DNA of 47,810 nt, from NCBI GenBank assembly GCA_900762015.1, contig CAAFEX010000046.1:1-47810 (forward strand), written 5' to 3'. This DNA comes from an uncultured Collinsella sp. GTDB taxonomy: Bacteria; Actinomycetota; Coriobacteriia; Coriobacteriales; Coriobacteriaceae. Below are positions 24,454-32,024 of this stretch, piece after piece. The first letter of the stretch is position 1. Each line of letters opens with the position of its first letter. The notes under the pieces were generated by a model. That model had not been told where the DNA came from. It searched no databases and was given only the letters and a program-made list of their open reading frames with translations. A program made the position numbers and the translations under genes.

Positions 24454-25771
24454 TGAACGTGCTCCAAACGTGATGCAGGCCGGCGATGAACTTGTCAATG
24501 TCGGCCTTGTCGTTGTAGAAGGCCACGCTGGCGCGGCAGCAGGCAAGGTTCTCGACGCCCAGCCAGGTGAGCAGCGGCTGTGCACAGTGGTGACCGGCGC
24601 GGATGCAGACGCCGTCCATGTCCATGATGCTCGCGACGTCGTGCGGGTGGATGCCGCGGACGTTAAAGCTCACAACGCCGTGGTGGTTGTCCCAATAGAT
24701 GGAGCCGATGATCTGGACAAAGTCGAGCTGCATGAGCTCGCCCATCAGGTAGTGGACGAGTGCCTGCTCGCGTGCCTGGATGTTCTCGTAACCCACCGTG
24801 TTGACCAGGTAGTCGAGTGCCGCACCCGTGGCGAAGATGCCGGCGGCGTCCTGTGTGCCGGCCTCGAATTTCTCGGGAACGGGCGCCCAGACGGCGTCCT
24901 GCTCGGTAACAGAGTCGATCATCTCGCCGCCGGTGAGCATGGGCGGCATGGCGTTGAGCAGGTCCATCTTGCCCCACAGCACGCCGATGCCCATGGGGCC
25001 CATAGCCTTGTGTGCGCTAAAGGCAAAGAAGTCGGCGCCCAGGTCGGCCACATCGACCGGCATGTGCGGCAGCGACTGCGCACCGTCGACGACCAGGTAG
25101 CCGCCGTACTTGTGGACGAGCTTGCCGAGGTTCTTGACCGGGTTCTCGACGCCCAGCACGTTAGAAACCTGACCCACGGCCAGAATCTTGGTCTTGGGAC
25201 CAACCTTGGCAAGAACCTCCTCGGTGGTGAGCTGGCCGGTCTTGGTGGGGTAGAGGTAGACGAGCTTGGCGCCGGTTTCGCGGCAGACCTGCTGCCACGG
25301 GATTAGGTTGGAGTGGTGCTCCATGATGGTGATGACGACCTCGTCACCGGGCTCGAGCACCGTGGGTGCAAAGCTCTTGGCGACCAGGTTGAGCGACTCG
25401 CTCGTGTTACGGGTGAAGACGACCTCGTTGGCCTGTGAGGCGCCGATGAGGTCGGCGATCTGCTGGCGGACCTTCGCGATGGCGTCGGTGGCCTCGACGG
25501 ACAGTGAGTACAGGCCGCGCAGGGGGTTGGCGTTCATGCGCTGATAGAAGTCACGCTCGGCGTCGAGCACGCAGGCGGGGCGCTGCGCGGTGGCGGCACT
25601 ATCGAGGAAGGCGATCTCGGGGTGCTGCTGGAAAAGCGGGAACTGTGCCTTGTAGGGATTGGTCTCGATGTCGACGGTAGGCCAGCCGCGCGAGGCCTCG
25701 TCACTGGCGTCGAGCTCCATAGGCTCCGGTGCGGTACAGGTATCGCATTTAACGTGCTCGGTGTCGATCAT
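24446..25771 (-). CDS. sufS: Cysteine desulfurase SufS with N-terminal CxxC extension
   Basis: A 441-residue PLP enzyme that takes sulfur from cysteine for cluster assembly. The PLP lysine is in FFAFSAHKAMGPMG and the persulfide cysteine in RAGHHCAQP. Residues 1-40 precede the normal SufS start and include a CDTC motif (C9, C12), not typical of the family. The first ATG overlaps the sufD stop codon (ATGA), which supports use of this start; the internal Met18 would remove the CxxC. The protein pairs with SufU encoded immediately downstream. Confidence 0.94.
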   Translation of the reverse strand: MIDTEHVKCDTCTAPEPMELDASDEASRGWPTVDIETNPYKAQFPLFQQHPEIAFLDSAATAQRPACVLDAERDFYQRMNANPLRGLYSLSVEATDAIAKVRQQIADLIGASQANEVVFTRNTSESLNLVAKSFAPTVLEPGDEVVITIMEHHSNLIPWQQVCRETGAKLVYLYPTKTGQLTTEEVLAKVGPKTKILAVGQVSNVLGVENPVKNLGKLVHKYGGYLVVDGAQSLPHMPVDVADLGADFFAFSAHKAMGPMGIGVLWGKMDLLNAMPPMLTGGEMIDSVTEQDAVWAPVPEKFEAGTQDAAGIFATGAALDYLVNTVGYENIQAREQALVHYLMGELMQLDFVQIIGSIYWDNHHGVVSFNVRGIHPHDVASIMDMDGVCIRAGHHCAQPLLTWLGVENLACCRASVAFYNDKADIDKFIAGLHHVWSTFNG

Positions 25772-27039
25772 GCGAGCTCCTCTTCAAAGTTGTCGATCAG
25801 GTTATTGCCCAGGCGGACGACGGCTGCGCGGGTGCGCTCGTCGGTGGCGGAAAGCGCGGCGTCCTCCAGCTTGGCGCGAATGAACAGGTCCTCGGCGGCG
25901 TTTTGGTCAAGGCCACGGCAGGCGAGATAGAACAGTTGCTCGTCGCGGACGTGGCCGATTGTGGCGCCGTGGTTGCCGGCGACGTCGTCCTCGTCGCAGA
26001 GAATGACGGGAACGGTCTTGTTGTCGACGCCCTTGTTGGCCAAAAGCACCGTCTCGCGCTCGGTGCCGGTTGCGCCCTTGCAGCCGTGCACGAGGTCGAT
26101 GGTGCCACGGTAGACCTTCTTGGACGTGCCAGTCAGCACGCCGTTGGCGTCGATCTCGCACTCGGTCTTGCGGCCGCGGTGGCGCAGCTCGTAGTTAAAG
26201 TCGCGCACCTGCTCGCGGGCGCCCAGGTAATCGGTATCGATCGTCACCTTGGCGGTATCGCCCAGCAGGTCGCCGGCAAGGCCGGTGGCGCTGGCGCCAG
26301 CACCCAGGACGGTGTGCTGCACGTTGACGCGCGCGCCCTCGTCCAGGAACAGGCCGGTGTCGTCGAGCGCGATCCAGCTATCGTCGAGCGTCTGCGTGCA
26401 GGTCACGTTGACGGTGGCGTACTCGTGGGCGCACACGCGTAGCGCGGAGCCCACGACGCCTTGGCCGGCAACGGGGGAGTCCAGGGCTATGCGCAGGTCG
26501 AGCGTTGCCTGCGGACGGGCGACGACATCGATGGCGGCGATGGCCGCGGCAGCGTCGACGCCACTCACGCGCACGGTAACCGTGGCGTGCTTGTATGCGG
26601 GCACATCGATGACGACGCGCTTGGTGGTGTGGTCGGCCAGGTAGGTGTAGGTAGCCTCGCCCATGCCAGTCTCGAAGGCCTCGGCAGGGGAGAGCTCCTC
26701 CTCGAGCTTGATGGCGCCGGCCTGGTAGATGGAGGTGGCGGGCACGTCGAGCTCGGTCTCGGGCGTGATGCGGGCGCGGTCGACGGCGTCGCCGGGGGCG
26801 GAGGCACGGCGCTCGGGGAAGCGCTCGGCCATGGCGTCCATGGCGGTATCGAAGGCGTCGGCCGAGCCGGCAAACTGCTCGTCCAGGCCCTCGACCTCAA
26901 CGGCCTCGGCGGGAGCGGCGGCAAGTTCGTCCGAAAGCTCGAGCTTGGTCTGGTTCATCTTGAGCCAACCCCAAGTGGCGGCCGGCATAGCGTTGACCTG
27001 CTCGAGCGTGGTAGCAGCGGTGTTGGTTTCCTGTTTCAT
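25768..27039 (-). CDS. sufD: Fe-S assembly protein SufD
   Basis: A 423-residue SufB/SufD-family protein, the SufD component of the SufBC2D complex. The C-terminal half shows the beta-helix core with GTSKKVYRGTIDLVHGCKG and the conserved LYxLxxRGLxxxxAxxLxxxAxx-like end (LFYLACRGLDQNAAED). The N-terminal half is variable, as usual for SufD. It overlaps sufS by 4 nt (ATGA) and sufB by 1 nt (TAATG), so the whole operon is translationally coupled. Confidence 0.9.
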   Translation of the reverse strand: MKQETNTAATTLEQVNAMPAATWGWLKMNQTKLELSDELAAAPAEAVEVEGLDEQFAGSADAFDTAMDAMAERFPERRASAPGDAVDRARITPETELDVPATSIYQAGAIKLEEELSPAEAFETGMGEATYTYLADHTTKRVVIDVPAYKHATVTVRVSGVDAAAAIAAIDVVARPQATLDLRIALDSPVAGQGVVGSALRVCAHEYATVNVTCTQTLDDSWIALDDTGLFLDEGARVNVQHTVLGAGASATGLAGDLLGDTAKVTIDTDYLGAREQVRDFNYELRHRGRKTECEIDANGVLTGTSKKVYRGTIDLVHGCKGATGTERETVLLANKGVDNKTVPVILCDEDDVAGNHGATIGHVRDEQLFYLACRGLDQNAAEDLFIRAKLEDAALSATDERTRAAVVRLGNNLIDNFEEELA

Positions 27040-28451
27040 TATCCGATCGCTCCTTCCATCTCGAGCTTGATCAGGTTGTTCATCTCGACGGCGTACTCAA
27101 GCGGCAGCTCCTTGGAGACCGGGTTGGCAAAGCCGTTGACGATCATGGTGCGGGCCTCTTCCTCCGATATGCCGCGGCTCATCAGGTAGAACACCTTGTC
27201 GTCGCCGATGCGGCCGATGGTGGCCTCGTGGCCGATGTCGACGTTCTTGGCGCGGATGTCCATGGCGGGGATGGTATCGGAGCGGCTCTGGTCGTCGAGC
27301 ATCAGCGACTGGCAGCTCACGGTTGCTTTGGAACCTTCGGCCTTAGGCGTGGCCACGATGGAGCTGCGGAAGGTCTGGATGCCGCCGCTCTTGGAGATAC
27401 CCTTGGTCTCGACGGTTGCCGAGGTGTCGGGCGCGTTGAGCACGACCTTGCAGCCGGTATCGAGGTTCTGGCCGGCGCCGGCAAAGGTAATGCCGGTAAA
27501 GCTCGAGCGGGCGCGACGGCCGTTGAGCACGCTCATGGGGTAGAGGTAGCCCACGTGGCTGCCGAAGGAGCCGCTGATCCACTCGATGTCGCCGTCCTCG
27601 TCCACGCGCGCACGCTTGGTGTTGAGGTTGTACATGTTCTTGGACCAGTTCTCGATAGTCGAGTAGCGCAGGTGCGCACGCTTGCCCACAAAGAGCTCGA
27701 CAGCGCCGGCGTGGAGGTTGGCTACGTTGTACTTGGGCGCGGAGCAACCCTCAATGAAGTGCAGGTCGGCATCGTCCTCGACGATGATGAGCGTGTGCTC
27801 AAACTGGCCGGCGCCCTTGGCGTTAAGGCGGAAGTAGCTCTGCAGCGGGAAGTCGAGCTTGGTGCCCTTGGGCACGTAGACAAACGAGCCGCCCGACCAC
27901 ACGGCACCATGCAGGGCCGCAAACTTGTGGTCGGTGGGCGGGATGAGCGTCATAAACTTCTCGTGGATGAGCGGCTCCCACTGCGGATCGTGCAGGGCCT
28001 CCTCGATGCCGGAGTAGACGATGCCCATCTTGGACGCGGTGTCCTGCATGTTGTGGTAGACGAGTTCGGAGTCGTACTGCGCGCCGACGCCTGCCAGGTA
28101 GCTGCGCTCGGCCTCGGGGATACCCAGGCGCTCAAAGGTGTTCTTGATGTCGTCGGGCACCGACTCCCAGTCGTGCTTTTGGTCGGTGTTGGGCTTGACG
28201 TAGGTGACGATGTTGTCCATGTCCAGGCCCTCGATGGAGGGGCCCCACGTCGGGTCGGGAAAACGGTTGAAGATCTCGAGGGACTTTAAGCGCAGGTCGA
28301 GCATCCACTGCGGCTCGTCTTTCTTGGCGCTGATCTCGCGCACGATGTCGGGCGTGATGCCGGCGTCGAGGCGCTCGAATCCCTCCTCGCCATAGGTGAA
28401 GTCGTAGAGGCTGCGGTCGATGTCCGCGACCTCGGTGCGGTTCTTGGTCAT
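27039..28451 (-). CDS. sufB: Fe-S assembly protein SufB
   Basis: A 470-residue SufB, the main scaffold subunit of the SufBC2D complex. Family signatures include YVPKGTKLDFPLQSYFRLNAKGAGQF in parts, CSAPKYNVANLHAGAVELFV with the CSAP cysteine, MYNLNTKRA, and the C-terminal FYLMSRGISEEEARTMIVNGF. The length is normal. It lies 12 nt downstream of sufC and 1 nt overlapped with sufD. Confidence 0.96.
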   Translation of the reverse strand: MTKNRTEVADIDRSLYDFTYGEEGFERLDAGITPDIVREISAKKDEPQWMLDLRLKSLEIFNRFPDPTWGPSIEGLDMDNIVTYVKPNTDQKHDWESVPDDIKNTFERLGIPEAERSYLAGVGAQYDSELVYHNMQDTASKMGIVYSGIEEALHDPQWEPLIHEKFMTLIPPTDHKFAALHGAVWSGGSFVYVPKGTKLDFPLQSYFRLNAKGAGQFEHTLIIVEDDADLHFIEGCSAPKYNVANLHAGAVELFVGKRAHLRYSTIENWSKNMYNLNTKRARVDEDGDIEWISGSFGSHVGYLYPMSVLNGRRARSSFTGITFAGAGQNLDTGCKVVLNAPDTSATVETKGISKSGGIQTFRSSIVATPKAEGSKATVSCQSLMLDDQSRSDTIPAMDIRAKNVDIGHEATIGRIGDDKVFYLMSRGISEEEARTMIVNGFANPVSKELPLEYAVEMNNLIKLEMEGAIG

Positions 28452-28463
28452 TGCGTCGCCCCT

Positions 28464-29264
28464 TTACGCCTGCTGCTCGGCAGCGGCGGCCTCGGCCTGG
28501 GCGCGCTGCTCGGCGGCCTCGCGCTCGAAGGTCTCAAAACCGTTCTTGTCGATCCAGGGGATGAGCGAGGCGTCGTCCTCGCGCACGATGTGGCCCTTGA
28601 CCATAACGTGGACGCGGTCGACATCCAGGTGCTCCAGGATGCGCGTGTTGTGCGTGATGATGAGCATGGAGCCGTCGCAGCTCTTGCGGTAGGCGTCCAT
28701 GCCGTGGCTGACGGTGGACAGGGCGTCGACGTCTAGGCCCGAGTCGGTCTCGTCGAGAATGGCGAGCTTGGGCTGCAGCAGCAGAAGCTGGAGCATCTCG
28801 ACCTTCTTTTTCTCGCCGCCCGAGAAGCCCACGCCCAGCTCGCGGTTGAGGTAGGCGGTGTCCATGTTGAGCTCTGCCGCGAGCTCCTTGACGCGCCGGC
28901 GGAACTCCTTGCCCTTCATCTCCAGGCCGGGGCGGCCGGCGATGCTGGCACGCAAAAAGCTCGACAGCGGCACGCCCGGGATCTCGACCGGGGCCTGGAA
29001 GCTCAGGAACAGGCCGGCGCGCGAGCGCTTGTCGGTGGTGAGCTCGGTGATGTCCTGGCCGTCAAAGACGATGCGGCCGTCGTTGACGGTATAGACAGGG
29101 TCGCCCATGACCAGGTGGCCGAGGGTGGACTTGCCGGCGCCGTTGGGTCCCATCAGCACGTGGGTCTCGCCGGCGGCGACGTTGAGGTTGACGTTGTGGA
29201 GGATGGTCTTCTCGTCCACGGAGGCGGTCAGACCTTCGATGGAAAGCAGCGGATTTGCGCTCAT
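28464..29264 (-). CDS. sufC: Fe-S assembly ATPase SufC
   Basis: A 266-residue ABC-type ATPase that drives SufB/SufD rearrangement. Walker A is GPNGAGKST (39-47); the signature is GVGFSGGEKKKVEMLQ; Walker B is LAILDETDSGLDVDAL, with the SufC-specific DETDSGLD. The C-terminus carries an Ala/Glu/Gln-rich tail. I start at 29264 (MSANPLLSIEGL) with GAGAGGGACAG upstream; an in-frame start 30 nt earlier lacks a ribosome site. It is first gene of the operon sufCBDSU. Confidence 0.96.
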   Translation of the reverse strand: MSANPLLSIEGLTASVDEKTILHNVNLNVAAGETHVLMGPNGAGKSTLGHLVMGDPVYTVNDGRIVFDGQDITELTTDKRSRAGLFLSFQAPVEIPGVPLSSFLRASIAGRPGLEMKGKEFRRRVKELAAELNMDTAYLNRELGVGFSGGEKKKVEMLQLLLLQPKLAILDETDSGLDVDALSTVSHGMDAYRKSCDGSMLIITHNTRILEHLDVDRVHVMVKGHIVREDDASLIPWIDKNGFETFEREAAEQRAQAEAAAAEQQA

Positions 29265-29328
29265 GCTGTCCCTCTCTGTATATGGTGTACTCATAGGTGT
29301 ACTAAACCCTAGGAATCTTCTCGGAATA

Positions 29329-29356
29329 AAGTTACTATGGGTTCGGCGTTAGTCAA
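29329..29356 (-). promoter_or_regulatory. suf operon promoter
   Basis: On the minus strand TTGACT (29351-29356), 16-nt spacer, TAACTT (29329-29334), about 60 nt before the sufC start. The -35 overlaps the inverted repeat at 29349-29371. Confidence 0.45.
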
Positions 29357-29371
29357 GGGAAACCCGACTAA
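29349..29371. promoter_or_regulatory. Candidate Rrf2 operator
   Basis: TTAGTC (29349-29354) and GACTAA (29366-29371) form a 23-bp dyad with an 11-nt centre that is itself AAGGGAAACCC. It overlaps the -35 of the suf promoter. Position and size suit a dimeric Rrf2/IscR-type repressor encoded by the next gene. Confidence 0.45.
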
Positions 29372-29376
29372 TCCAC

Positions 29377-29405
29377 TCGACTTTTCAAATTCTGGGACAA
29401 AATAA
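29377..29405 (+). promoter_or_regulatory. Possible rrf2 promoter
   Basis: TCGACT (29377-29382), 17-nt spacer and AAATAA (29400-29405). The -10 lies inside the first REP copy. The match to consensus is modest. Confidence 0.3.
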
Positions 29406-29469
29406 CCTGTTGTGTTTGTCCCATTTACTTAAGATTTGGGACAAACAAACCTGGTTATGTTGTCCCAGA
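29391..29469. repeat. REPIN-like inverted pair of GGGACAAA repeats in the rrf2 leader
   Basis: Arm 1 (29391-29423, minus orientation) and arm 2 (29437-29469, plus orientation) are complementary at 29 of 33 positions around a 13-nt loop that carries CTTAAGATT (29428-29436). Each arm is one 30-bp REP of the same family as 24008-24037. Such an inverted doublet is the layout of a REPIN. In RNA it would form a very long hairpin directly before the rrf2 ribosome site. Confidence 0.8.
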
Positions 29470-29487
29470 TGCGATGGGAGGGTAGGT

Positions 29488-29919
29488 ATGCTCATTTCTT
29501 CCAAGGGCCGCTATGCCCTCCGGCTGATGATCTATATCGCGGCGCTGGGCGACGCCGAGGGCAAGATTGCCCTGCGCGAGGTTGCCGACCGCGAGCATAT
29601 CTCACAAAAGTATCTGGAGCAGCTGGTTCGTCCGCTTATGAAGGCGGGCCTGCTTAAGAGCGTGCGCGGCAAGGGCGGCGGCTACATGATGGCCAAGGAC
29701 CCGGCCGAGGTGCGTGCCGGCGACATCCTGCGCGCCGTCGAGGGCAGCACGGCTCCAGTGGCGTGCGATGGCATCGACAACAGCTGCACTCGCAGCGATC
29801 TTTGCTCGACCGTCAAGTTCTGGCGCGGCCTGGACGACGTGATCGAAAAGTACGTCGACGGCGTGACGTTGGCCGACCTAGCCGCCGTCCCCGAGATCAA
29901 CTTTGACATTAAGCTGTAG
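29488..29919 (+). CDS. Rrf2-family transcription regulator (IscR/SufR-like)
   Basis: A 143-residue Rrf2 regulator. The N-terminal winged helix-turn-helix contains ISSKGRYALRLMIYIA and REHISQKYLEQLV; the wing has VRGKGGGYMMAKDP. Three cysteines in PVACDGIDNSCTRSDLC (spacing C-x6-C-x5-C) match the cluster-binding site of IscR-type members, so it probably senses Fe-S status. It is divergent from sufCBDSU and the best candidate for its regulator. The ATG at 29488 follows GGGAGGGTAGG. Confidence 0.9.
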   Translation: MLISSKGRYALRLMIYIAALGDAEGKIALREVADREHISQKYLEQLVRPLMKAGLLKSVRGKGGGYMMAKDPAEVRAGDILRAVEGSTAPVACDGIDNSCTRSDLCSTVKFWRGLDDVIEKYVDGVTLADLAAVPEINFDIKL

Positions 29920-29972
29920 GTTGAGCTCAATTCCTTAAGATTTCGCGGAGGGTTGTTGCCGTTTACCGAGGG

Positions 29973-29988
29973 GTTGTTGTGCAACAAC
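29973..29988. promoter_or_regulatory. GTTGTTG/CAACAAC operator-like dyad
   Basis: Perfect 7-bp arms GTTGTTG (29973-29979) and CAACAAC (29982-29988). A direct GGGTTGTTG lies 21 bp upstream (29950-29958), two helical turns away. The core GTTGTGCAAC recurs at 31890-31899 after the same gene. This could be a binding site of an unknown regulator of the wall protein. Confidence 0.4.
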
Positions 29989-30058
29989 GGGTGAGCTGCA
30001 ATACTTAATTCTATCTTTGCAAACCGCACTTTAACTACACCAATGCAGGGAGGATCTT

Positions 30059-31822
30059 ATGCAGCCCAAGCATTCTGCTATTGTCGCGGGCCTGACGCTT
30101 GCGCTTTCGTTTGGTGCCGTTTCCGCGCCGGCACCCGCCGCTGCCGAGGAGCCCACGCCGGGCGTTGCCTCGGATGCCACCGATATCGACAAGGGTCTCT
30201 ACACCCAGCAGTCCTTCTCGGGCGTGCTGAGGTCGGTCCAGGGCGTTTCGTTTGTCAACGTGACCGCCGAGATGAAGTACTTTACCAAGTACGAGAGCCA
30301 TGGCAACTATAATCAGGGTTTTTCATATGGTGACGGCTATAACGCGCTGGGCTATTACCAGTTCGACCGTCGTTGGTCGCTCATTCCGTTTATGAAGCAG
30401 GCCTACAACTACAACCCCGAAAAATACAGCATGCTCAAGGATGCGATTGATCGCGGCAGCGAGATTTCCAACGCGAGCAATGCCATGTTCGAGAACGGCC
30501 AGCTCACCCAGCTGGGCCATATCGCGCGGGATGCCTTCCAAGGCGCGTACAACACCGATCCTGTTGAGTTCTCAGCACTTCAAGATGCCTATGCGTATAA
30601 CTCGTACTATGCGGTGACCGAGGCGTGGCTCAAGAGCGGCCTGGGCATTGATATTTCGGGCCGCGCCGATTGCGTCAAAGGCATGGTGTGGAGCATCACC
30701 AACATGTGCGGCACCGGTGGCTGCAGGGACTTTTTCCGCTGGGCGAATCTTTCTAACGATATGTCCGACCGCGAGTTTGTGACGGCGCTCTCCAACAGTG
30801 TGGTCAATAACGTGGCGACCAAGTATTCGAGTCAGCCCCAGTATCATGAGGGTTGGAAGAACCGCTACCGCAACGAGCTGAAGGACTGCTTGGTTTATAT
30901 CGCTGAGGACGAGGCAGCCGCTGCGACGCCCGTACAGCCCGAGCCTACGCCGGCGCCCTCGCCGACACCTGATTCGAATGACGACTCGAGTGACGATGCC
31001 AACGATGACAGGATGGATGCGCCCTCGACCGATGCTGACGGTAATGGCTCTGCTGGTGGCACTACCAACGACGGCTCTACTTCGAACGGCTCTGCTGCGG
31101 GCGATTCGCCTTCAAGCTCTGCCGGCAATACGGATAGCGACGCTTCTGGTTCGACCGGCGCTGACACCTCTAACTCATCTACCGGCTCGAGCGATTCGTC
31201 CGTTGGCACCGGCTCTAACAACGGCTCCGGCTCTGACACGACCCCTGATTCCGATGCTTCCAAGGACGACTCGAATAAGGCGCCGGACGCTCCCGTTGCT
31301 TCGCCGGACAAGAAGCCTTCTTTCTCCGAGCAGCTTGGTTCTACGCTGGGTTCTTCGCTGATGGCTGGCGTCAATAACGGCTCGACCCAGAACAAGGACA
31401 ACTCTGATCAGGTTTCCACGGAAAAGACCGAGGTCGCAAAGGGCGACTCCAAGGACAAGGCTTCCGAGAAGAACGAATCCGATAAGGGTTCTAGCTCTGA
31501 GGAGAAGGACGACAAATCCGCTCAGAAGAAGGACGAGAGCAAGACCGAGGACGAAAAGAAACAGTCCGAAGACGACGACAAGAGCGGTGCTGACAACCAG
31601 AATCAGGAGCAAAATGACTCCAAAACGGTGACCACCACGACCACGACGACTACAGCTACCAAGTCCTCGGGCGGCAACATGCCCAAGACGGGCGATCTGA
31701 TTGTGATGGCGAGCCTTGCCAGCGCGAGCTTGGCCACACTGGGCGCTACGTCTATCGTAAGTGGTAAGCATAAGCTCGATCAGCAGAAGAAAGCTTCTGG
31801 AGAGGACGACTCTGAGGAGTAG
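30059..31822 (+). CDS. Secreted, sortase-type wall-anchored protein with lysozyme-like N-terminal domain
   Basis: A 587-residue exported protein. A signal peptide spans residues 1-30 (KHSAIVAGLTLALSFGAVSA, cleavage near APAAAEE). Residues about 60-280 form a globular domain with KYESHGNYNQGFSYGDGYNALGYYQF; the Glu followed by a Gly/Tyr-rich loop and GYYQF recalls lysozyme-like or transglycosylase folds, but I cannot assign it. Residues 285-535 are a Ser/Thr/Asp/Asn-rich linker that becomes Lys/Glu-rich. The C-terminus has NMPKTGD (about 540), a hydrophobic helix and a charged tail, a non-canonical LPxTG sorting signal. GGGAGGA precedes the ATG. It is monocistronic with a GTTGTTG dyad upstream. 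Confidence 0.82.
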   Translation: MQPKHSAIVAGLTLALSFGAVSAPAPAAAEEPTPGVASDATDIDKGLYTQQSFSGVLRSVQGVSFVNVTAEMKYFTKYESHGNYNQGFSYGDGYNALGYYQFDRRWSLIPFMKQAYNYNPEKYSMLKDAIDRGSEISNASNAMFENGQLTQLGHIARDAFQGAYNTDPVEFSALQDAYAYNSYYAVTEAWLKSGLGIDISGRADCVKGMVWSITNMCGTGGCRDFFRWANLSNDMSDREFVTALSNSVVNNVATKYSSQPQYHEGWKNRYRNELKDCLVYIAEDEAAAATPVQPEPTPAPSPTPDSNDDSSDDANDDRMDAPSTDADGNGSAGGTTNDGSTSNGSAAGDSPSSSAGNTDSDASGSTGADTSNSSTGSSDSSVGTGSNNGSGSDTTPDSDASKDDSNKAPDAPVASPDKKPSFSEQLGSTLGSSLMAGVNNGSTQNKDNSDQVSTEKTEVAKGDSKDKASEKNESDKGSSSEEKDDKSAQKKDESKTEDEKKQSEDDDKSGADNQNQEQNDSKTVTTTTTTTTATKSSGGNMPKTGDLIVMASLASASLATLGATSIVSGKHKLDQQKKASGEDDSEE

Positions 31823-31854
31823 GCTCTCAGTTGCCAGATAACTAAATAGTCGGG

Positions 31855-31891
31855 ACGGGGTCCGGTGCGAATGCATCGGGCCCCGTTTTGT
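31855..31891 (+). terminator. Terminator of the wall protein gene
   Basis: ACGGGGTCCGGTGC pairs with GCATCGGGCCCCGT (two wobble positions) around GAAT, followed by TTTTG. A GTTGTGCAAC motif follows at 31890-31899. Confidence 0.75.
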
Positions 31892-32024
31892 TGTGCAACG
31901 ATTAGTTGTGCCCCCTCATACCTCTTGTTGCTACCGTTGCCCGATATGTTTGCGCGGCGACATCGGTACGCGCGAGGCGGTCATTACAATTGGCATCGTG
32001 TTGCGATTTAGGGGGAACGTTTTG

